Positions 1 to 5,544 of a stretch of DNA of 7,834 nucleotides are shown one piece after another. The translations under genes and the position numbers were made by a program. Where the stretch lies: NCBI GenBank assembly GCA_910587205.1, contig CAJULZ010000119.1, positions 1 to 7,834 on the forward strand. The letters run 5' to 3'. The stretch is from an uncultured Oscillospiraceae bacterium. Lineage in GTDB: Bacteria > Bacillota > Clostridia > Oscillospirales > Oscillospiraceae. The stretch's first letter is position 1. Each line of letters starts with the position of its first letter. The notes below the pieces were generated by a model. The model was not told the origin of the DNA. It made no database searches and saw nothing but the letters and a program-made list of their open reading frames with translations.

Positions 1-72
1 TTCCTGCGTCAAACCGGTTTCGTCCGGCGAACCCCCCAGCTGGGCATATTTCCCATTTTCAAACAGCGCCTA
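1..72. repeat. Right half of palindromic dispersed element (family A, copy 1)
   Basis: These bases match the right half of the complete element at 2449-2614: TTCCTGCGTCAAAC at the start, TCCGGCGAA in the middle, and GGGCATATTTCC followed by ATTTTCAAACAGCGCCTA at the end. The main difference is a short gap in the C/A-rich centre. The left half lies outside the window. The element ends with TA at 71-72, exactly where the A+T-rich pseudogene sequence begins, so it probably truncated that gene. No coding potential is seen; it is most likely a MITE-like or other non-autonomous repeat. Confidence 0.8.
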
Positions 73-196
73 TATAAAATCAGGTCAGATATTGTAAGAG
101 ATCCCTCTGTATCCTCGTAACAATCAGCTAATACGGTCCAGTCATTAGAGTACATAATAGCGCAAGCAGAAAAAAGGCACTGATGTTTCGTTTCAT
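73..196 (-). pseudogene. Remnant of a secreted-protein gene (signal peptide plus about 17 residues)
   Basis: On the minus strand an ATG at 196-194 overlaps the TGA of the ABC ATPase remnant by four bases, a typical translational-coupling arrangement. It encodes MKRNISAFFLLALLCTLMTG, a positively charged start followed by a hydrophobic core, and then stops at 128-130. In the next frame the sequence continues VLADCYEDTEG and SLTISDLILYR. A single-base deletion near 131-137 therefore explains the break: joined, the two parts give a signal peptide with a plausible VLA/D cleavage site. The gene then ends at the repeat at 1-72. The family is unknown. From its neighbour I infer an extracytoplasmic partner of the exporter, such as an adaptor or lipoprotein-like component. 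It is non-functional as it stands. Confidence 0.55.
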
Positions 197-747
197 TGTT
201 GAGAAATCCTCCCATCTGATATTGTGACTGTTCTCTTTGCATAGCAGGCAATTGTAGAATGTAGAATCATGTGTAACTAAAATAATAGTTTTACCGTCTT
301 CATTTAGCTTTCTCAACAACTCCATGAGTGCCATTCCATTTTTTTGATCCGAGGTACCTGGTGGCTCACCTGCAAAAATAATATCAGCACCACTGACTAA
401 AGCGCGGGCGAGAGCTATCCTTTGCTGCTGTCCGCCTGACATTTGTTTTGGCAGCTTGTGCAGTTGGTTCTCAATTCCAAACTGTTTTGTCACTTTTATA
501 ACTTTTTTCGGCGTACATTAGCAAAAATGTTTTGATTGACAAGAGGTAGTTCGATGTTTTTAAAAGCTGTATATTTTTCCATTAGCGCAAAATTTTGAAA
601 AACAAAGGTAATCTGCTTGCTTCTAATTTTGCTTAATTGAGATGAGTTAAATTTGGAAACAGTCTCATAATCAAGAATATATGTTCCGCTGGTAGAAATT
701 GCAAAACATATAGGCACAATAGTAGTCATAAAATAGTTTAGTCGCAA
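193..747 (-). pseudogene. Degraded ABC exporter ATPase (MacB/LolD or bacteriocin-export type)
   Basis: Two minus-strand pieces in different frames together make one ABC ATPase. Piece 1 (747-496) has SGTYILDYETVSKFN and the Q-loop segment FVFQNFALMEKYTAF, then stops. Piece 2 (493 onward) has the signature MSGGQQQRIALARAL, a Walker B region and the H-loop VTHD. Four lesions are visible. The Walker A segment is missing, with unrelated residues before the SGTY motif. One base has been lost in the T6 run at 503-508 (A6 on the coding strand). Walker B reads AGEPPG where the family has ADEPTG. A 7-bp tandem duplication at 253-266 shifts the frame after VTHD. Undoing the duplication restores STIACYAKRTVTISDGRI to a TGA at 193-195, a normal ATPase end. 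The gene is clearly dead, is A+T-rich unlike the met genes, and was probably acquired. Open frame extends upstream to about 810 and may include a diverged N-terminus. Confidence 0.85.
253..266. repeat. 7-bp tandem duplication inside the ABC ATPase pseudogene
   Basis: TGTAGAA occurs twice head to tail (253-259 and 260-266). Because 7 is not a multiple of 3, the second copy shifts the minus-strand reading frame. Removing one copy rejoins the VTHDS segment to a typical ATPase C-terminus ending at 193. This is a direct footprint of replication slippage. Confidence 0.85.
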
Positions 748-992
748 TATTTGGTGATTGTCCTCCGTTCGCTGTTTGATGAAGTCGCGAATATTTGTTA
801 TACGTAATTTTCAACGAACTGTAGAGCTTTTTCGGAAATACTGTCTTTTAGTTCTTGGCTATGTTTATCGGGGCATATGACAGCAAGCATTTAGAGTTGG
901 AAACCGTTGGGGCGCAGCAACTGCACAAATGGGAGAAAAAGGTAATTAGGTATGGCGCAACCTATACTTGCGGTTTTTCCATCTCCATTTGG
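748..992. other. A+T-rich stretch without a supportable gene
   Basis: No intact gene is seen between the ATPase remnant and the XRE promoter. On the minus strand a 30-residue frame (890-798) reads MLAVICPDKHSQ and continues ELKDSISEKALQFVENYV. It looks like a real protein C-terminus but has no recognisable family and no clear ribosome-binding site. Another minus frame, open from 810, runs into the ATPase remnant and reads NIRDFIKQRTEDNHQ. It may be a decayed start of that gene. Both are best taken as debris of the same acquired segment. Confidence 0.4.
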
Positions 993-1021
993 TTGACCTC
1001 CGTGGGGAAAGCAGCTATCAT
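993..1021 (+). promoter_or_regulatory. Promoter of the XRE gene
   Basis: A -35 box TTGACC (993-998) is followed after exactly 17 bases by the -10 box TATCAT (1016-1021), placing transcription start near 1028 and giving a 5' leader of about 50 nt before the XRE ATG. Each hexamer differs from consensus at one position. An inverted repeat overlaps the -10 box. Confidence 0.7.
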
Positions 1022-1029
1022 AGAGCTGC
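1011..1029. promoter_or_regulatory. Operator-like palindrome over the -10 box
   Basis: GCAGCT (1011-1016), a 7-base gap and AGCTGC (1024-1029) form a perfect 6-bp inverted repeat covering the -10 box and probable start site. A dimeric HTH protein bound here would block RNA polymerase. The adjacent XRE protein is the obvious candidate for autorepression. That link is inferred from position only. Confidence 0.5.
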
Positions 1030-1077
1030 GTTAACGAATTCTGCTCTGGCGGTCACCCACTCAGGAGGTATACATTT

Positions 1078-1740
1078 ATGAAATTAGGAGAAAAGTTACA
1101 GCAGCTGCGCAGGCAGAGCGGTCTCTCTCAGGAGCAGCTTGCCGCCCAGCTCACTGTGTCCCGGCAGGCGGTGAGCAAATGGGAGCTGGGCGAGACCATG
1201 CCGGACACGGAAAACGTCGTCCAGCTCTCCCGCCTGTTCGGGGTGAGCTGCGACTATCTGCTGCGGGAGGAGGTGGACGAGCGGGGCGCGGTCCTGGCCC
1301 CGCCGGACGCACCCCAACCTGCCGCACCCGGCGAGACCCACCTGGACGGGCCGGGATGGGTGCACAACGCCTTTGTGCTGTCCTTGGGCATTTGCGCCGC
1401 GGGGACGCTGATGGCGGTGACGGCCAAGCTGTTTTATCACAGTGTCCTGTTTGTTTTGAGCGGGATTGTCATCCAAATCCTGGGCCTGGTCTTGTTCGAG
1501 CTTTCCACACCCCGCATGGGGACGGCCCGCGCCGCCGCCCGGCTGAAGTTTTATATGGTTGCCTGCTGGTTGGTGTTGCCCGCCCCCGTGTACGGGCTGT
1601 ACTGGGTGCTCCGGTGCTTCGTTCCGGCCGTCCACCCTCTCTACTGGGCCACGGCTTTCCTGTCGTTCTACCTGCTGCTGGCCGCTTCTATCACCGCGGC
1701 GCTGTTTGTCCTGTGCCGCCGCTTGGCCGCCAAAACCTGA
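1078..1740 (+). CDS. XRE-family DNA-binding regulator with four C-terminal membrane helices
   Basis: This 220-residue protein begins with a classic Cro/C1-type HTH domain (residues 1-62). The HTH core is SQEQLAAQLTVSRQAVSKWE (17-36), followed by LGETMPD and the C-terminal helix LSRLFGVSCDYLL. A proline- and alanine-rich linker (about 63-92) leads to four hydrophobic segments at roughly 97-117, 121-142, 157-178 and 188-213, so it is probably anchored in the inner membrane with the DNA-binding domain in the cytoplasm. The start is fixed by AGGAGG (1063-1068), 9 bases before the ATG. It has its own promoter, with an operator-like palindrome suggesting autorepression. The HTH half resembles many Firmicute regulators with a C-terminal membrane domain. 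What it senses is unknown. The next gene also encodes a small membrane protein, so the two may act together at the membrane. Confidence 0.9.
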   Translation: MKLGEKLQQLRRQSGLSQEQLAAQLTVSRQAVSKWELGETMPDTENVVQLSRLFGVSCDYLLREEVDERGAVLAPPDAPQPAAPGETHLDGPGWVHNAFVLSLGICAAGTLMAVTAKLFYHSVLFVLSGIVIQILGLVLFELSTPRMGTARAAARLKFYMVACWLVLPAPVYGLYWVLRCFVPAVHPLYWATAFLSFYLLLAASITAALFVLCRRLAAKT

Positions 1741-1755
1741 AAAAGTTCCCTGCAT

Positions 1756-1853
1756 GAAAATTCCCCGCCCTCCCTATCCTAATTTTCAGAATAGGGATTC
1801 CCGCCCCGTTCGGGACGGGAATCCCTAAAGAAAATTGGGTGGGGGGATTTTTT
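1756..1853. repeat. Very long imperfect hairpin between XRE and CmpB-like genes
   Basis: Three nested arm pairs share one centre at 1809-1810. The inner arms are 17 bp (1792-1808 with 1811-1827) with a single C/A mismatch and a minimal TT loop. The middle arms are AATTTTC (1781-1787) with GAAAATT (1830-1836). The outer arms are AAAATTCCCC (1757-1766) with GGGGATTTTT (1843-1852), 9 of 10 paired, and C-rich sequence faces G-rich sequence between them. The right side ends in T6 immediately before the next ATG, so the structure resembles an intrinsic terminator. Its right arm also contains the Shine-Dalgarno of the next gene. It could be an attenuator, an SD-occluding element or a palindromic repeat; the sequence alone cannot decide. 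Confidence 0.75.
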
Positions 1854-2372
1854 ATGCGCTGGCTCTGGTATTTCATCATCTACAGCTTCGCGGGCTTCCT
1901 GCTGGAAGTGGCCTTCGCCCGGGCTATCCGCCACCCCAAGCGGGACCGGAAATGTTTTCTGATTCTCCCCCTGTGCCCGGTATATGGCATAGGGGCATGC
2001 CTGATCCTACTGCTGGCCCCGCTGGTCAAAAGTCCCCTATGGGTAGCGTTGGCGGGGGGACTGGCCGCCACCGGAGCGGAGCTGTTCATGGGACTTTTTT
2101 ATCGCTTCGTTCTGGGGGTGGAGTTCTGGAACTACTCAGGGATTCCCGGCAGCCTGGGCGGGCTGGTGTGTCCCGCATTCTCCGCATGCTGGACGGTGCT
2201 GGCCTTGGCGCTGGTGTATGCCGTCCACCCCTCTGTGGCAGCGCTGGGCGCCCACATCCCCGGCTGGTTGGGCCCGCCCGCCTTCATCCTTCTGGGGGCG
2301 GACGCGTTGGTGTCCTGCGCGGCTCTGCGGCAATCGGGAACCACCGAGGTGCTGAAATGGTACGCGCCGTAA
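1854..2372 (+). CDS. Putative ABC-transporter permease-like membrane protein, PF06541 (CmpB-type)
   Basis: A 172-residue, very hydrophobic protein with about five membrane segments (roughly residues 4-22, 36-56, 62-86, 105-127, 137-158). Family-like features are SFAGFLLEVAF near the start, LPLCPVYGIGA at about 39-49, and FWNYSGIPGSLGGLVC at about 91-106. These correspond to the conserved WDYS-type and NGxxC-type motifs of the PF06541 'putative ABC transporter permease' family. The function of this family is not established, and it lacks the EAA loop of true ABC permeases. The ATG at 1854 is preferred over an in-frame GTG at 1839, because the G-rich SD (about 1837-1847) sits 6 bases upstream of it and would lie inside the coding region otherwise. 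It is likely co-transcribed with the XRE gene through the long hairpin and ends at the terminator at 2379. Confidence 0.8.
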   Translation: MRWLWYFIIYSFAGFLLEVAFARAIRHPKRDRKCFLILPLCPVYGIGACLILLLAPLVKSPLWVALAGGLAATGAELFMGLFYRFVLGVEFWNYSGIPGSLGGLVCPAFSACWTVLALALVYAVHPSVAALGAHIPGWLGPPAFILLGADALVSCAALRQSGTTEVLKWYAP

Positions 2373-2378
2373 GGCCCG

Positions 2379-2406
2379 GGCCTCCCCTTGCAGGGGGAGG
2401 CCTTTT
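2379..2406 (+). terminator. Rho-independent terminator after the CmpB-like gene
   Basis: GGCCTCCCC (2379-2387) pairs perfectly with GGGGAGGCC (2394-2402) across a short loop and is followed by TTTT. It starts 6 bases after the stop codon and closes the XRE/CmpB unit. Confidence 0.9.
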
Positions 2407-2448
2407 ATCCCTCGTGTTGGGAAACGTTCATAAAATTTCCCGGTGTCC

Positions 2449-2614
2449 TATGGCTTGTTTGAAAATTGTGAACACACCCAAACGGAGGCTCTTTTTCCGC
2501 CATACCTTGCCAATTTTCCTTGGAATACACAAAGTATTCCTGCGTCAAACTGGCTTCCTCCGGCGAAAAAATCCCTCCCCGCCGGGCATATTTCCAATTT
2601 TCAAACAGCGCCTA
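2449..2614. repeat. Complete palindromic dispersed element (family A, copy 2; MITE-like)
   Basis: The element is an imperfect inverted repeat over its whole 166 bp. The ends match 16 of 20: TATGGCTTGTTTGAAAATTG at 2449-2468, and at 2595-2614 the reverse complement reads TAGGCGCTGTTTGAAAATTG. At its exact centre lies a perfect 7-bp hairpin, GGAATAC (2522-2528) with GTATTCC (2534-2540). The arms between are also complementary, with mismatches. Both ends carry TA, which would fit insertion at TA dinucleotides as in IS630/Tc1-mariner MITEs (inference). Its right half is present again at 1-72. It encodes nothing convincing; longer frames crossing it are chance. Confidence 0.8.
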
Positions 2615-2669
2615 ATAACAGGATGGACAGCGAGCCATCTTGGATCTCTGCCCAATCAATTGGAACCCA

Positions 2670-3179
2670 TCAATGATATGCCACATAACGAAAATGGGGC
2701 ATATCAACACCTCTATAATGCTTTGTCCATGTATCCACAATTGCCATACCATTTCTGATAGCCACATTTTGGGATGCCGTATTTGTGTCTCTGATGATGG
2801 AACATACTTCACCTGCTTTTAATACTTCAAAAGCATATTTTTTACAGGCTGCTGCCGCCTCGGTTGCGTACCCTTTGTGCCAATAAGAACGCTCAAGAAG
2901 ATAACCTATTTCAAGGACTTCCTGATCTTTCCATTGCTGCATGGTAAGTCCACATTGACCTATCATTTGATTTGTTTCTTTTGGAATGACCGCCCATAGG
3001 CCAAAGCCCCATTTTCGGTAACGGGAAATTTGCCTATCCAACCACTCCTGCGTTTCACTATCGTCAAATGCCCCCTCATACGCAGCCATTGTTATCTCAT
3101 CCTTTAGTATTCTGCATAGTGAGCTAAAATCAGATTGCTTCATTTCTCGCAAATATAATCTTTTTGTTTCAAGTATCAT
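2670..3179 (-). CDS. GNAT-family N-acetyltransferase (RimJ/RimL-like)
   Basis: A 169-residue protein with the layout of the Acetyltransf_3 group. The N-terminal strand is ETKRLYLREMKQSDF, and the central strand GFGLWAVIPKET lies at about 58-69. The acetyl-CoA motif is EIGYLLERSYWHKGYATEA (about 90-108), with HKGYA as the pyrophosphate-binding turn. The C-terminal motif is DTNTASQNVAIRNGM (131-145). Such enzymes transfer an acetyl group from acetyl-CoA to an amine, either a protein N-terminus or a small molecule; the substrate cannot be read from sequence. The start is supported by GGGAGG about 9-10 bases upstream and by a strong promoter (3219-3247). The gene is A+T-rich compared with its neighbours and lies directly beside the family A repeat, which suggests horizontal acquisition. 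The reading frame is intact. Confidence 0.92.
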   Translation of the reverse strand: MILETKRLYLREMKQSDFSSLCRILKDEITMAAYEGAFDDSETQEWLDRQISRYRKWGFGLWAVIPKETNQMIGQCGLTMQQWKDQEVLEIGYLLERSYWHKGYATEAAAACKKYAFEVLKAGEVCSIIRDTNTASQNVAIRNGMAIVDTWTKHYRGVDMPHFRYVAYH

Positions 3180-3218
3180 ATTTTTATAACCTCCCTCAAA
3201 TCCTGCTTTGTCAAACCA

Positions 3219-3247
3219 ATTATATCATGAACGGTTTTTCGGTTCAA
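3219..3247 (-). promoter_or_regulatory. Promoter of the GNAT gene
   Basis: Read on the minus strand, TTGAAC (3247-3242) is followed after 17 bases by a perfect TATAAT (3224-3219), about 40 bases upstream of the ATG. It is divergent from the metN promoter at 3316. Confidence 0.8.
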
Positions 3248-3315
3248 TGCATTAGCGAACTCGCTGCCGGCCGGGCTGTCCACGCGAAGGGGAACGGGGA
3301 AGGCTTTTTGCCGCC

Positions 3316-3344
3316 TTGACAATATACCCATTTCAGCATACAAT
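3316..3344 (+). promoter_or_regulatory. Promoter of metNI
   Basis: A perfect -35 TTGACA (3316-3321), a 17-base spacer and a -10 TACAAT (3339-3344) predict transcription start near 3351. This leaves a leader of only about 35 bases, too short for a T-box or SAM riboswitch. A weak CCCC/GGGG pairing across the leader touches the SD (3373-3379) but is too small to call a switch. Confidence 0.85.
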
Positions 3345-3385
3345 AAAAGCCAGCTTTCAGCCCCAAACAGAGAGGGGAGAAACCC

Positions 3386-4390
3386 ATGATAGAACTGAAA
3401 AACGTGTCCAAGGTGTTCCCCACCGCCGAGGGCCAGCTCCAGGCCCTTGCCGATGTGTCCCTCACCATCGGGGACGGGGCGGTGTACGGCATCGTGGGCA
3501 TGAGCGGCGCGGGCAAGTCCACCCTGGTTCGGTGCATCAACCTGCTGGAGCGGCCCACCGCCGGTCAGGTGGTCATCGACGGGGCCGACCTGTGCGCCAT
3601 GGGCCGGAAGGAGCTTATTGCCCAGCGGCGGTCCATCAGCATGATTTTCCAGCAGTTTAACCTGCTCATGCAGCGCACCTGCCTGAAAAATATCTGCTTC
3701 CCCATGGAGATCGCCAACGTGAAGAAGGCGGATGCGGAACAGCGGGCCCGTGAGCTTTTAGAGATAGTGGGCCTGCCCGATAAGGCGGACGCTTATCCTG
3801 CCCAGCTTTCCGGCGGGCAGAAGCAGCGCATCGCTATTGCCCGGGCCCTGGCCTGTGACCCAAAGATCCTGCTGTGCGATGAGGCCACCTCTGCTCTGGA
3901 CCCCAAGACTACCCGGGATATCCTCCGGCTCATCAAGGACATCAACAAGCGCCTGGGTATCACGGTGGTGGTCATCACCCACGAGATGGCGGTGGTGGAG
4001 GAGATTTGCACCCATGTGGCCATCCTGGATCACGGCCGCGTGATGGAGATGGGGACGGTGGAGCAGGTGTTCTCCAGCCCCCAAACCGAGGCAGGCCGCA
4101 GGCTGGTTTACCCCGACGGGGTGCGCATTGAGGAACTGCCCGCCGTCCACGTCATCCGCATCGCGTTCAACGGCGGGTCGTCCTATGAGCCCCTCATCGC
4201 GTCCCTGGCCATCGACTGCGGCGTGAAGGTGAACATATTGGGCGCAGACACCCGCAACGTCAACGGCCAGGCCTTCGGAACCATGCTGCTGGGCCTGCCC
4301 GAACGCCCGGAGGAGGCTGCCAAGGCCGTTGCGTACATCAAAAACCAGCCCAACGTGACCATGGAGGAGGTGCGGGATTACCATGACTGA
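3386..4390 (+). CDS. metN: Methionine ABC transporter ATPase MetN with NIL domain
   Basis: This 334-residue ATPase drives methionine import on the cytoplasmic face of the membrane. All motifs are intact: Walker A GMSGAGKST (38-46), Q-loop FQQF (88-91), signature LSGGQKQR (141-148), Walker B ILLCDEATSALD with the catalytic Glu at 166, and H-loop His199. Residues from about 250 form the C-terminal NIL domain (IRIAFNGGSSYEPLIASLA, then VNILGADT and LPERPEEAAKAVAYI). In characterised MetN proteins this ACT-like domain binds methionine and inhibits transport when the internal level is high. Length and the DPKTT and THEM context are typical of the family. The start is set by AGGGGAG (3373-3379), about 6 bases before the ATG. 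The end overlaps metI by 8 bases, indicating coupled translation. Confidence 0.97.
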   Translation: MIELKNVSKVFPTAEGQLQALADVSLTIGDGAVYGIVGMSGAGKSTLVRCINLLERPTAGQVVIDGADLCAMGRKELIAQRRSISMIFQQFNLLMQRTCLKNICFPMEIANVKKADAEQRARELLEIVGLPDKADAYPAQLSGGQKQRIAIARALACDPKILLCDEATSALDPKTTRDILRLIKDINKRLGITVVVITHEMAVVEEICTHVAILDHGRVMEMGTVEQVFSSPQTEAGRRLVYPDGVRIEELPAVHVIRIAFNGGSSYEPLIASLAIDCGVKVNILGADTRNVNGQAFGTMLLGLPERPEEAAKAVAYIKNQPNVTMEEVRDYHD

Positions 4391-5147
4391 CTGGATCGTC
4401 TCCGTTTTTTCCATCACCGACGACAAGGTGATCCGTCAAATCGCATTCTTAGTCAACGGCGTCCCGTTCGCCGTGTGGGAAACATTCTACTCCACCGCCC
4501 TTGCCGCTATCTTTGCCCACCTCATCGGCCTGCCCCTGGGCATCCTCCTGGTGACGGGGGACAGGGACGGTATCCGCCCCCTGCCCCAGCCCTTGATGCA
4601 GGTGCTCAACGTGGTGGTCAACCTGCTGCGCTCCGTGCCGTTCCTGATCCTGATGGTGATGGTCATGCCTTTGTCCCGGATCATCCTGGGCACCACCATC
4701 GGCACCCCAGGCATCCTCGTCCCCCTCACCGTGGCCGCGGCCCCTTTTGTGGCCCGGCTGGTGGAGAGCTCCCTGCGGGAGATGGACCGGGGGCTCATTG
4801 AGGCCGCCCAGGCCATGGGCTGCACCACACTCCAGATCGTGTGGAAGGTGATGCTCCCTGAAAGCCTGCCCGCCCTGCTGTCCGGCTTCACCACTGCGTT
4901 CATCACCATCCTGGGCTACGGGGCCATGGCCGGGGCCATCGGCGGCGGCGGCCTGGGTGCCATGGCGATGATGAACGGCTGGACCCAGCGCCAGCAGGTG
5001 GTGCTGTATGTGGCGGTGGTGGTGGTGGTCATCCTGGTGCAGATTTTTCAGAGCATAGGCACCTGGGCCACCGTCTGCCTGGACCGCCGGATCACAAACC
5101 GGGGCGGCGCTCGGGGCAGCCGTAAGAAGCAGGCTCAGCAAGATTAA
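4383..5147 (+). CDS. metI: Methionine ABC transporter permease MetI
   Basis: A 254-residue inner-membrane permease of the methionine importer. It has about five to six hydrophobic segments and the family hallmark SVPFLILMVMVMPLSR (84-99). The cytoplasmic coupling loop EAAQAMGCTTLQIVWKVMLP (140-159) matches the EAA motif that docks on MetN. The stretch GYGAMAGAIGGGGLGAMAM (178-196) is also typical of MetI. The start overlaps the metN stop by 8 bases, with a GGAGG SD inside metN (about 4364-4370). The C-terminal tail after residue 234 is short, basic and hydrophilic (RGSRKKQAQQD), slightly extended relative to many MetI proteins. It is followed by a strong hairpin without a U-tract, and metQ is not directly adjacent as it is in many metNIQ operons. 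Confidence 0.96.
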   Translation: MTDWIVSVFSITDDKVIRQIAFLVNGVPFAVWETFYSTALAAIFAHLIGLPLGILLVTGDRDGIRPLPQPLMQVLNVVVNLLRSVPFLILMVMVMPLSRIILGTTIGTPGILVPLTVAAAPFVARLVESSLREMDRGLIEAAQAMGCTTLQIVWKVMLPESLPALLSGFTTAFITILGYGAMAGAIGGGGLGAMAMMNGWTQRQQVVLYVAVVVVVILVQIFQSIGTWATVCLDRRITNRGGARGSRKKQAQQD

Positions 5148-5184
5148 GAAGGCCCCAGGGACCATGTGAGCAAATACTTTGTAG

Positions 5185-5215
5185 GAAGGGACAAAGCGGG
5201 CCGCTTTGCCCCTTC
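5185..5215 (+). terminator. Strong hairpin after metI lacking a U-tract
   Basis: GAAGGG plus CAAAGC (5185-5197) pair with GCTTTG and CCCTTC-type sequence (5203-5215), giving 12 base pairs and one A/C mismatch around a small GC loop. No run of T follows (TGCATCTG), so it may be a poor terminator, a 3'-end stabiliser of metNI mRNA or a partial read-through point into metQ. Confidence 0.55.
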
Positions 5216-5237
5216 TGCATCTGTGCAAAATCCCACA

Positions 5238-5266
5238 TTGACAAACACGCTTTGATGCGTTAAACT
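5238..5266 (+). promoter_or_regulatory. Promoter of the metQ T-box transcript
   Basis: A perfect -35 TTGACA (5238-5243), a 17-base spacer and a -10-like TAAACT (5261-5266) predict a start near 5273, just before the T-box leader. It lies between metI and metQ and so gives metQ its own transcript. Confidence 0.75.
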
Positions 5267-5503
5267 AAAATTCAATAACTTAATATTGATTGCAAAGGCA
5301 ATGATGGGGAGAGTACGCGCGGAGATACGGCACAGAGAGCCCGGGGAGCTGGAAACGGGCACGAAAAGCCGCGCCGAACATGGCCCCGGAGCCGCGCGGC
5401 TGAGGGATGGCACGCCGTCCATAGGCCCCGCCGGGAGCGCCCGTCACAGCGCCAGGGTGTGTTGGCACCCGATAAGGCCTGGCCCCGTGAGGGGCGGGTG
5501 AAG

Positions 5504-5544
5504 CAAGGTGGTACCACGAAGCGGCTGGGCCGCTCTCGTCCTTG
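5504..5544 (+). promoter_or_regulatory. T-box antiterminator
   Basis: CAAGG (5504-5508) pairs with CCTTG (5540-5544) below the UGGUACC bulge. Above it, ACGA and AGCGGC pair with GCCGCT and TCGT with one bulged C. The CCTTG strand is also needed by the terminator, so the two folds exclude each other. Confidence 0.85.

Noticed and set aside
861..1034. 57-codon plus-strand frame before the XRE gene
   Set aside because: No SD, no recognisable family, and it runs through the XRE promoter and operator-like repeat.
1096..1755. Long minus-strand open frame opposite the XRE gene, and similar long frames opposite metN, metI and metQ
   Set aside because: They are mirror frames of GC-rich genes, with low-complexity composition (many Gly, Arg, His, Gln), no SD and no family motifs.
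1839..1853. GTG at 1839 as the start of the CmpB-like gene
   Set aside because: The G-rich SD would then lie inside the coding region; the ATG at 1854 has it at normal distance.
2675..2705. Inverted repeat GATATGCC/GGCATATC as a GNAT terminator
   Set aside because: It lies within the coding end of the gene, has a 15-base loop and no T-run; probably chance.
1835..2758. Plus-strand frame of 307 codons across the CmpB-like gene, terminator and repeat
   Set aside because: It runs in a different frame through a recognisable membrane-protein gene, a clear terminator and a repeat; its sequence has no family character.
3351..3385. SAM or T-box riboswitch in the metN leader
   Set aside because: The predicted leader is only about 35 bases with no T-box or S-box motif and no terminator.
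4985..5035. GGTGGT-rich run in metI as a microsatellite
   Set aside because: It simply encodes a valine-rich transmembrane helix and stays in frame.
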